A stretch of DNA of 64,000 bases from Tectiglobus sp965224045 (GTDB lineage: Bacteria; Pseudomonadota; Alphaproteobacteria; Rhizobiales; Hyphomicrobiaceae). Shown here piece after piece: positions 25,724 to 33,545 of the stretch. The stretch covers positions 868,001-932,000 of the forward strand of contig CBDCYD010000015.1 of NCBI GenBank assembly GCA_965224045.1. The letters are read 5' to 3'. Position numbers and translations under genes: made by a program. Below the pieces are notes generated by a model. That model made no database searches. It had not been told where the DNA came from and worked only from the letters and a program-made list of their open reading frames with translations. The stretch's first letter is position 1. Every line of letters starts with the position of its first letter.

Positions 25724-26979
25724 CGGGTGACCAAGACTCGCGGTCGGCCCCGGAGTGCCCACCGTCGCTTGGTGATCAAGCCTGGCTCACCGCGCGTCCG
25801 ACCCAGGTGGTGCTCAAGCTTCTGGAAGATGCAGGCTACGAGGCGCGCGTCGTTGGTGGTGCGGTACGCAATGCCTTGCTCGGCACGCCGGTTCGAGATC
25901 TCGACGTTGCGACCACGGCCACACCCGATCAGGTCATCGCCGCAGCCGAAGCCGCCGCCCTACACGTCGTGCCGACGGGCCTCAAGCACGGGACCGTGAC
26001 CATCGTGGTCGATCGCGAGCCGATCGAAGTGACGACCTTGCGCGAGGACGTCGCGACGGATGGGCGTCACGCGCAGGTGCGTTTCACGACGGTGTGGCAG
26101 GCCGATGCCGCACGGCGGGACTTCACGATCAATGCGCTTTATTGCGCGGCGGATGGTACGATCCATGACCCGCTCGGCGGTTATCGCGATATTGTTTCGC
26201 GATCCGTGCGCTTCATTGGGGATCCAAATGCGCGCATCGGCGAAGACTACCTGCGCATTCTTCGGTTTTTTCGGTTTTCGGCCGAATACGGAACGGCTGC
26301 CATCGACCGTGTCGGTCTCAAGGCCTGCATTCAAATGCGTCACGGCCTGCGCCGGCTTTCGGGCGAACGTATCCGCCAGGAAGTCGTCAAGCTGCTGGTT
26401 GCACCACGCATGCCGGAGGCGATGCAGGCGATGCGCGATTATGGCCTGCTTGGCGAAGTTCTGCCGGCGGTTCCGCGACTAGGCCATCTTGCACGGCTGG
26501 CGGGCCACGAACCGCGCGGGTCGGCAATGTTGAGATTGGCCTGTCTGGCCCTGAGTGCGCGCGAGGACGTTGAGCGAATATCGAAGACGCTACGCTTGTC
26601 GAATGCAGATAAAGCGATTTTGGAGAATCTCAGCGCGGTCATTGCGGTGCGCGATGCACCATCGCTCAAGATGGCCAAGCGCTGGTTATACGGCATCGGG
26701 CGCGAGGCCTATAGCGACAGAATGCTATATTTGACCACGCAATCCTTTCGCTCGCTCGGTGACCCGCGATGGCGAGCGCTGGAGGATCTGCCTCGAACCT
26801 GGCGACGGCCGACCTTTCCACTCGCCGGGCGTGATGCGATTGCAGCGGGCGCGACCCCGGGACCGGCCATTGGTCGTCTGTTGCGTGCGTTGGAAGCCGA
26901 ATGGATCGAAAGCGATTACGCCCTGACACGCGAAGAACTTCTTGAGAAACTCTCGCGGATATTGAAGGACGCGAATTGA
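25720..26979 (+). CDS. cca: CCA tRNA nucleotidyltransferase
   Basis: 419 aa. Adds or repairs the 3' CCA of tRNAs. Class II signature: ARVVGGAVRNALLGTPVRDL, DVATTATPDQV (the two catalytic aspartates), the RRDFTINALY motif, and YLRILRFFRFSAEYG. The N-terminal 30 residues are extra relative to many homologues. Last gene of the nudix-DUF6111-cca operon. The reading frame is intact through to the stop. Confidence 0.96.
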   Translation: MTGDQDSRSAPECPPSLGDQAWLTARPTQVVLKLLEDAGYEARVVGGAVRNALLGTPVRDLDVATTATPDQVIAAAEAAALHVVPTGLKHGTVTIVVDREPIEVTTLREDVATDGRHAQVRFTTVWQADAARRDFTINALYCAADGTIHDPLGGYRDIVSRSVRFIGDPNARIGEDYLRILRFFRFSAEYGTAAIDRVGLKACIQMRHGLRRLSGERIRQEVVKLLVAPRMPEAMQAMRDYGLLGEVLPAVPRLGHLARLAGHEPRGSAMLRLACLALSAREDVERISKTLRLSNADKAILENLSAVIAVRDAPSLKMAKRWLYGIGREAYSDRMLYLTTQSFRSLGDPRWRALEDLPRTWRRPTFPLAGRDAIAAGATPGPAIGRLLRALEAEWIESDYALTREELLEKLSRILKDAN

Positions 26980-27226
26980 GACACGCCGTCGGGTTGTGAA
27001 TGTGCAGGCAGCGCCCGCCTTGCCGTTCTGTCATACAGATCCCACATGCAGATCCGAATAAACACTGCGGCTTGCAACGCGGTGCACATGCCGCGACCAC
27101 TCCAAGCAGGTCGCGCATTTCAAATGAACAACGGCCGCCTCGACGTAGAGACGACCGTTTCAATATCTGTCGCATTTACCGCCACACACAGTTGCGGTGA
27201 ATGTGGTGCGACGTGCAGTGACTGCC

Positions 27227-27586
27227 CTAAATGGCGAACTGCTCGATCTTGGCACCCTTGCCGAGCTTGGCGACCAACCACTTCGGCTTTCGGCCGCGGC
27301 CCGACCAGGTCTCGGAACGATTGTCAGGATTGACATATTTCGGTGCAACCGTGCGGCCCTTCACGCCGCCGCGGCCACGTGCAAAAAGCTCATCAACCGA
27401 GAAACCGGAATCGTTGGCCAGATCTTCGATCTTTTGCTTGAGCTCAGCGCGCTCGCGCTCCTTTGCGGCTGCTATGGCCTTCTGCACCTTCAACTCGAGA
27501 CTCAGAAGGTCTTTGAGCGACAGCTTATCTACGTTGACTTGCCGCACTGCGGTACCCTTTCGTTTCTGCTTTCTAACTTGTGCCAT
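27227..27586 (-). CDS. H-NS-family nucleoid protein (HvrA-like)
   Basis: 119 aa. An N-terminal coiled-coil oligomerisation helix (LSLKDLLSLELKVQKAIAAA, then KERERAELKQKIEDLA) and a C-terminal DNA-binding domain with KYVNPDNRSETWSGRGRKPK, the H-NS motif in its alphaproteobacterial form. Such proteins bind AT-rich DNA and silence or organise it. ATG 27586. It sits directly beside the AT-richer 1-kb gap at 27587-28638, a possible place for self-regulation. Confidence 0.9.
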   Translation of the reverse strand: MAQVRKQKRKGTAVRQVNVDKLSLKDLLSLELKVQKAIAAAKERERAELKQKIEDLANDSGFSVDELFARGRGGVKGRTVAPKYVNPDNRSETWSGRGRKPKWLVAKLGKGAKIEQFAI

Positions 27587-28638
27587 GGTCTTATCGCGTC
27601 CGAATTACATTAACTCTGAACAATTGAACATAACCAACCTAACGTAGGATTAATGCGGTTGTAGAAGTCGGATATCCCATTGTGGAGCTTTCAAACCAAA
27701 CGAAGTTTTCTACAAGACGGCTATCGGCCGTTTTCGCCACGGTTCGATCTTACGATTGGTGATTCTTTTGGGCACCCGGGCCGGTACCTGCCGGCAATGT
27801 TATGTACAATTATAGGCGTTGGTCAAACCCTGTCAAATCGACGCATCAATGCAGGCGAATATAGCGCCTCGGTCAGATACTCTCAGATTGACCAAACCTG
27901 TTTGATTTCCCCAGTTCGTGTTCGGTGGAACATTGCGGCAGTGCCCATCAATCCAAGGCACAAATTCCGTTATATATTTGAATCTCGCAGATTTACCGCA
28001 CTGACCTCAAGACTATTTCCGTTAAACAGAAATTGGAAAGCAAAATTGCACTGCAGAGTAAATTCTGCACTCTGTCAATTTCACAGCTTGGGTGGACAAT
28101 ATGCGTTTTGCCAAAACCTTTGATCTGCCGGCGCGCTGAATCCCGGCAGGCCGTGCGGCATGCGCGCTTTCGATCTCGAGGAGTTGCGCAATATTTGAAT
28201 AAGTGATTGACCGTCGGCGCAATGCTGCAACGGATACCTGGCTACCAGACCTCACGATCCTTCTGATGGCGGATATCCCGTCTTTGATGGAAATTTGAAT
28301 CCAGATTCCAATTTTCCATTATCGCAAATCCCGTTGAAACGGAAAAGCACTCGATTTGCGCGGGTTTTTGGCGCACCTCTCAAAACTGATATATTGTCAT
28401 ACGTCAAAAGATCAGAGCACGGACACATGGCCCTCGACAGGATTGATTGCAATCGACGGCAATTTCTGGTTACGAGGGCGGATCGCATGATCGGTCGCGC
28501 AACGTTTCCTCTGCCGCTTCGCGCCGAACCATTGCGAGGCTTTCAATTTTCGTGCAATTCGGTTGTGCCCGGCGCCTGGATCTCATTACCGGAGCCGGGC
28601 CGGGCAACGCAGCGCGCGCATTACGGCAAGACACTACG
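27587..28638. other. AT-richer 1-kb gap with no convincing gene
   Basis: By eye this stretch, especially 27640-28440, is clearly richer in A and T than its surroundings. Open frames here (for example 27680-28123 on +) have no recognisable domain, no ribosome site and unusual composition, so I leave them out. It lies between the H-NS-like gene and a dehydratase gene and may be an extended regulatory or decayed region. Confidence 0.5.
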
Positions 28639-29586
28639 ATGATCACAACCCGGATAGGCCGTGAGGCAATTGCACAAACTTACCAGGCGATACGCCCACA
28701 CGTGCGCCGCACGCCCGTTGTCGAAATTGCGCCTGGAGACCTGGATTTGTCGCAATCCGGATCCGTCGTCCTCAAGCTCGAGCAGTTGCAATACAGCGGC
28801 TCCTTCAAGGCGCGTGGTGCTTTTGCTAATTTAATACTGCGAGACATTCCGGCAGCCGGTGTTGCCGCGGCCTCGGGCGGCAACCATGGGGCCGCCGTCG
28901 CGCTCGCGGCGGGCAAGCTCGGGTATGGCGCACACATTTTTGTTCCCGATTACGCATCAGACGCGAAAGTGGATCGCGTTCGCGGGTTTGGCGCGACCGT
29001 CGAAGCCGCCGGCGATCGCTTCGAAGATGTTCTGGCGCGCTGCGAGGACTACGTCGCTGAAAGCGGCGCCTTGAACGTGCATGCCTACGATCAGGAAGAG
29101 ACATTGCTCGGCCAAGGCACCCTGGCGCTTGAACTTGAAACGCAGGCACCGGAGATTGATACCGTGCTGGCAGCCGTCGGAGGTGGTGGCCTGATCGGAG
29201 GAATTGCAGCCTGGTATCAGGATCGTGCCACGATGATTGCCGTCGAGCCGACGACATCGCGTGCTTTGCACGCAGCGCTTGAGGCAGGCCGGCCGGTCGA
29301 CGTCGATGTCTCGGGTCTTGCAGCAGACTCGCTCGGCGCGCAGCGCGTGGGCCAGCTTGCATTCACGTTGGCACAGTCCTTTATCGAGGATGCCGTACTG
29401 GTCGACGACGACGCAATTGCACGGGCGCAGGTGGTGTTGTGGGAACAATTCCGTATCGTTGCCGAACCCGGTGGTGCAACGGCCCTCGCGGCACTGATTA
29501 GCGGCGCCTATGTGCCGCAGGCCGGAGAGCGCGTGTGTGTGGTCGTGTGCGGCGGCAACACTGGTGCCGTCAGTTTCGGGCGCTGA
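28639..29586 (+). CDS. Threonine/serine dehydratase-type PLP enzyme
   Basis: 315 aa fold-type II PLP enzyme. The PLP lysine is in QYSGSFKARGAFANLI, the substrate loop is ASGGNHGAAVALAAG, the phosphate-binding glycines are AAVGGGGLIGGIAAWY, and the cofactor N1 contact is near VVVCGGNTGAVSF. No C-terminal ACT domain, so it is the short, catabolic-type form (threonine/serine dehydratase, threo-3-hydroxyaspartate dehydratase or serine racemase). The frame is open upstream; ATG 28639 begins family-like sequence. No operon partner. Confidence 0.88.
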   Translation: MITTRIGREAIAQTYQAIRPHVRRTPVVEIAPGDLDLSQSGSVVLKLEQLQYSGSFKARGAFANLILRDIPAAGVAAASGGNHGAAVALAAGKLGYGAHIFVPDYASDAKVDRVRGFGATVEAAGDRFEDVLARCEDYVAESGALNVHAYDQEETLLGQGTLALELETQAPEIDTVLAAVGGGGLIGGIAAWYQDRATMIAVEPTTSRALHAALEAGRPVDVDVSGLAADSLGAQRVGQLAFTLAQSFIEDAVLVDDDAIARAQVVLWEQFRIVAEPGGATALAALISGAYVPQAGERVCVVVCGGNTGAVSFGR

Positions 29587-29655
29587 GGCAAGACACCCCT
29601 GTTTGCCGTGGCGGCGCGATCTTTCAGCGCGGCCGCGGCAGACAGACCGATGCGT

Positions 29656-31248
29656 TCAAGCGGCCAGCGCCTCACCGGCGGCAGCTATCCATCCGGTGAC
29701 GGCTTCCAGATCGGGCGGACTTCCGCTCCCCAGGACGCGTTGGCCGTCGCGGGTTGCGGCGAACTTGAGAATGGCCGCCGACAGTTCAGCCGGGTCTGCG
29801 AACGCAATCTCTTCGACACTACGGAACCCGGCGCCAACGAAGAGCTGGGAATGCGAAACACGCAAGCCAGGAATTTCGAGCATCAAGCGTGACTGATCCT
29901 GCCAGGCGGCAACGACGGCGGCCGTGATATGGCGGGTGGCCAGTTGATCGGCGAGGTCATGCGGATCGGCGGCCATCAGATCCGCAACGCGGCTGATGCC
30001 GACTGCCGCGAGGCGGGCAGCGGTCTTGCGACCGATCGATGGTGCGGCTTCGACCTCATCTTCCAGGTCGAGGCGCAGCGCCGGCCGGCGGCGGCCGCCT
30101 GGCTCATCCCCAAGCTGGCCCGTCGACGACGATGCGGCGACCACTGCTGCATTGAGATCGGCCACGCCGGTCGGCGATGGCGCTTCGGCCGCAACTCGGT
30201 GCGGCTCGCTCAACATTGGCCGGGCCTTCATTGGCGGGGCCTTCATTGGCGGGGCCTGCGGCTTGACCGCTGGGAAGGTGCCCTGCGGCAGGGGTGACAT
30301 GCTGCGGCGTTGCTGGCGCTGGTGTTGCCGCCTTCGCTGATCCTGCGATAGGACCTCGCGGGCGTGCAATTCCCGGACCGTGCGATCGTCTTCGCTCAGG
30401 GTTTGATCGACGCGGCCGGTGGCCTGCAATTCGTCATACATGCTCTCGACCGCGCGAGCCTCTGCTGCATCCGACATCTTGCGGGTGACCCATTTGATCG
30501 GGATCTTAAGGGTCGCCAATACGGTTTCAACGCCGAGATCAACGTCGGGCGGGGCAATGCCTGCCTCATCGAAGGCGCGGTCGAGGATGTGTGCAAACCC
30601 ACAACTTGCATAGACCAGCAGCCGGCCGACGCGGTCGCGGCAGGTATCGTTCAGCCCGGCCGGCGGATCCACGACGCCGATGTCGAAGTCATATCCGGCA
30701 ATGAGTGCCTCGTAGTCCTGGTTCGACAGTTCTGCACCGGCGATCAGCATATCCTTCAGCCAGGTTGCCCCGTTTCCGGCTGAGATCTCCGGCAAGCCGT
30801 GGCGCAGGCCGCGCGCGCGAAGGTCCTGGTAGGATTTTGCAATACTCCATTCGACGGCGCGATGGATGTTGCTTTCGGCCTCCGACTGCGCCGTGTGGAA
30901 AGGATGAATGGGGTCAGTATAGTAGTGGCTGAGCACGCCTGCGCACCAAACCGCCTCTTCAAAGTTGTGCTGTTGTAGAGCGCGCACCATGAGGCGAAAC
31001 CAGTTCTCCGCCTTTTCCGGTGCGCCACCCCAATAGTTGTCGCGCACGTGCAGGACGTGGTTCTTGAAGTCCTTGAACTCCTTGTCCGGCGCTTTCGAGC
31101 CTTCGAGATAGATCTCGACGTGCTTGAGAAACACGCGGCGCCACGCCGTTGCATCGGCGCCGGCGAGGTCGCAAAGGGAATCCAATGCGAGTTTGTGATG
31201 GGTGCCGTTGGCGTGGGCTGCGTAAATGATGCGAAAGAGAAGTGACAT
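29656..31248 (-). CDS. Zinc phospholipase C-like / DUF4332 fusion protein
   Basis: 530 aa from ATG 31248 (a GTG at 31290 is also in frame; neither has a good ribosome site). Residues 1-250 resemble the helical zinc-dependent phospholipase C/S1-P1 nuclease fold: IIYAAHANGTHHKLALDSL, KNHVLHVRDN and GVLSHYYTDPIHPFH provide clusters of His and Asp like the three-zinc site. After a basic linker with a short APPMK repeat, residues about 395-520 form a DUF4332 helix-hairpin-helix domain (APSIGRKTAARLAAVGISRV and IPGLRVSHSQLFVGAGFRSV). No signal peptide, so the domain would be cytosolic, which is unusual for this lipase fold. Function unknown. Confidence 0.78.
   Translation of the reverse strand: MSLLFRIIYAAHANGTHHKLALDSLCDLAGADATAWRRVFLKHVEIYLEGSKAPDKEFKDFKNHVLHVRDNYWGGAPEKAENWFRLMVRALQQHNFEEAVWCAGVLSHYYTDPIHPFHTAQSEAESNIHRAVEWSIAKSYQDLRARGLRHGLPEISAGNGATWLKDMLIAGAELSNQDYEALIAGYDFDIGVVDPPAGLNDTCRDRVGRLLVYASCGFAHILDRAFDEAGIAPPDVDLGVETVLATLKIPIKWVTRKMSDAAEARAVESMYDELQATGRVDQTLSEDDRTVRELHAREVLSQDQRRRQHQRQQRRSMSPLPQGTFPAVKPQAPPMKAPPMKARPMLSEPHRVAAEAPSPTGVADLNAAVVAASSSTGQLGDEPGGRRRPALRLDLEDEVEAAPSIGRKTAARLAAVGISRVADLMAADPHDLADQLATRHITAAVVAAWQDQSRLMLEIPGLRVSHSQLFVGAGFRSVEEIAFADPAELSAAILKFAATRDGQRVLGSGSPPDLEAVTGWIAAAGEALAA
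30214..30258 (-). repeat. Three 15-bp tandem repeats in the PLC/DUF4332 gene
   Basis: Three near-identical copies of a 15-base unit (CATTGGC-C/G-GGGCCTT on +), each encoding about Ala-Pro-Pro-Met-Lys in the linker between the two domains. The length could vary by slippage. Confidence 0.85.
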
Positions 31249-31394
31249 GACGGGCTGCGGCTCGCTGCTGATGTGAAGCTGGACGGGCACGCGGGCTAAC
31301 TGGTCCGACCCGAGTCATATGTGAGTCGCGCCGCGACGGCGAATTGCGCTTGCGCATGCGGGAAGAGCACACTGACGTCCAAACGCGATTGCAA

Positions 31395-33518
31395 TCAGCG
31401 CCCTTCGCGCCACCAGGCAAGCGTCATCAACAGGAGCAGGGCTGCAAGGGCGGCAAACCCCGCAAAAACCGGGGTAAGCTTGACGCCGCGCGTGATGTAG
31501 GCGTTGCGGTCCTTCAGGCCCAACCAACTTGAACCGGAGAAAACTCGGGCCGCCGATAGCATCGTGACACGCGGAACGTCGACGGAGGTCGGGTCAGATG
31601 ATGCCAGCAATCCGCCGGACTTGGTCCAGAAAATGCCGCCACCCGTTTTCTCAACGAGTGTTGCGAGGCGCTTGTCGGTGGCCGTCACCTCGGACATCTC
31701 GCGCGGGTCGGCAATGCCGGCATGTGCAATGGCCGTCAATGTACCGTTCGGCGAGGCGGTCTCGAACTTGTAGACGCCTGCCTGGGCGGCGGTCAGCGTC
31801 GCACGCCAGAGGCCGTCACGGGCCTTGGTCAAGGTCACCGTCGACGATGTGCCGCCGGGCGCCGACACTTCGACGTCGGGAACCTTGTCTTCCATGGTGC
31901 GCCGCTCGATGGCGAGTTTGAGACCGGAAGCAGTGACCGTTAGGCGTTCTTCCTCGAGGTCGGGCTCCTTCATGAGCCAATGGGATAAGCGGCGCAGCAG
32001 CTGCGTGTGCGGGCCGCCGCCATCGAACTGGCGCGCCCAGAGCCAGGCGTGGTCCGACGTCAACAAGGCGACACGGCCGGCACCGCGGCGCTCGAGAATG
32101 AGCAGCGGCTTTTCGCCAACGCCGTTCATCAGCGTCGTGCCGCGATCCTTGATGACATCGACCTGGCGGAACCAGTGGCCCCACGTCGGTTGCTTGATAT
32201 CACCACCGGGCAGGTCTTCGGTGACGGGATGGCGGGCGCCGAGGTCCGTCAGACGGGCGCGGTAGGGCTGTTCGAGAACGTCACCTGTGGGCCTGGCGGG
32301 TAGCACGGGAAACAGTGGCGTGCGCACGATGCTTTCCCGGCCGGCATAATCGTTGCCCGCCGCCACGAGCAGGGCGCCGCCGTGACGTTGCACATAGCGG
32401 GCAATGTTGTCGTAGTAGTGCAGGCGCAAAATACGCCGGTGCTGATAGCGATCAAATATGATCAGGTCGAAGTCCTCGATCTTTTGCGAGAACAGTTCCC
32501 GCGTCGGGAAAGCAATCAACGACAACTGATTGATCGGGGTGCCGTCCTGCTTTGTCGGCGGGCGTAGGATCGTGAAATGTACGAGGTCTACAGCGGCATC
32601 GGATTTCAACAGATTGCGCCAAGTGCGCTCGCCTGCGTGCGGCTTGCCAGAAACCAACAAAACGCGGAGGTTTTCGCGCACGCCGTCAGCGATAATTACG
32701 ACCCGGTTGTTTGCGGTCGTCAGCTCACCTGACGTTTCGGCCAGCTCGATCTCGACAATGTTCTGGCCAGCATGGGGAAAGTTCATTGGGAACGACAATC
32801 GATTGTCGATCGAAGCGACAAGTGTCTCGTCCGGCTCGCCTTCACGGCGCACCTTGAGCCGTACATTCGGCGGCGCGCTGGCCGGCACCCGTCCGGTCTG
32901 GCGAACGGCTATTTCGATATCCCGTGACTGGCCAACGATGCCGTATCGCGGCGCCTCGATGATCTCGATGCGACGGTCGAACTCGCCCTTGCGTCCGGTC
33001 AGGAGTGCATGGACGGGGGCCTGGAAACCGAGTTGATCGGTCTTGGCCGGAACATCGTGGACCTGGCCATCGGTGATAAGAACGACACCGGCGAGGCGGT
33101 CCGGCGGCGTGTCGGCCAAGGCCTCGTTGAGGTCACGGAAGAGCCTGGTACCTGAGCGCTCGTTCTCGCGCACACGAGACGACAACACCCACTTGACTTC
33201 AAGATTCTTGATTTGGGCGAAGCGGCTTTCAAGCTGTTTTCGAACGGCCTGCGTTTGTTGCGGGCGGCCGGCCAGCGTCTGGCTTGTGCTTTCGTCGAGA
33301 ATGGCAATGGCGATGTTGGCCAGGCTTTCGCGCTCTTCCTCGCGCAATGTGGGATTGGCGAGGGCGGCCAATACTGCGGCGAGCGCCAGCGCGCGAAACA
33401 ATGCGCCGCGCGCGCGGCGCAGCAGTAGGACGACGACCAATACCAGGGCGACCGCGATTGCGGCCCAGAACAACGGCGTGGGCAGCAACGGTGAGAAATC
33501 GATTGACCAGTTCGTCAT
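31395..33518 (-). CDS. Membrane-anchored glutamine-amidotransferase/VWA-like protein of the MoxR cluster
   Basis: 707 aa. Two membrane helices at the N-terminus (FWAAIAVALVLVVVLLL and ALFRALALAAVLAALA), a VWA-like domain with IAILDESTSQ and GVVLITDGQVHDVPA, a Rossmann/GATase-like middle (LRVLLVSGKPHAGERTWRNL), and a last helix FAGFAALAALLLLMTLAWW. It lies 27 bases after the DUF4159 gene in the same direction, so belongs to the moxR operon. Such clusters are thought to assemble or regulate membrane or metal-dependent complexes, with MoxR as the ATPase; the specific target is not known. Confidence 0.8.
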   Translation of the reverse strand: MTNWSIDFSPLLPTPLFWAAIAVALVLVVVLLLRRARGALFRALALAAVLAALANPTLREEERESLANIAIAILDESTSQTLAGRPQQTQAVRKQLESRFAQIKNLEVKWVLSSRVRENERSGTRLFRDLNEALADTPPDRLAGVVLITDGQVHDVPAKTDQLGFQAPVHALLTGRKGEFDRRIEIIEAPRYGIVGQSRDIEIAVRQTGRVPASAPPNVRLKVRREGEPDETLVASIDNRLSFPMNFPHAGQNIVEIELAETSGELTTANNRVVIIADGVRENLRVLLVSGKPHAGERTWRNLLKSDAAVDLVHFTILRPPTKQDGTPINQLSLIAFPTRELFSQKIEDFDLIIFDRYQHRRILRLHYYDNIARYVQRHGGALLVAAGNDYAGRESIVRTPLFPVLPARPTGDVLEQPYRARLTDLGARHPVTEDLPGGDIKQPTWGHWFRQVDVIKDRGTTLMNGVGEKPLLILERRGAGRVALLTSDHAWLWARQFDGGGPHTQLLRRLSHWLMKEPDLEEERLTVTASGLKLAIERRTMEDKVPDVEVSAPGGTSSTVTLTKARDGLWRATLTAAQAGVYKFETASPNGTLTAIAHAGIADPREMSEVTATDKRLATLVEKTGGGIFWTKSGGLLASSDPTSVDVPRVTMLSAARVFSGSSWLGLKDRNAYITRGVKLTPVFAGFAALAALLLLMTLAWWREGR

Positions 33519-33545
33519 CGGACGGTGCCTGCTCTCAGTTCCTGT

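Noticed and set aside
27680..28123. 147-codon open frame in the AT-richer gap
   Set aside because: No ribosome site, no domain; composition not gene-like.
30214..30258. Possible CRISPR-like repeats
   Set aside because: Direct 15-base tandem copies without spacers inside a coding linker.
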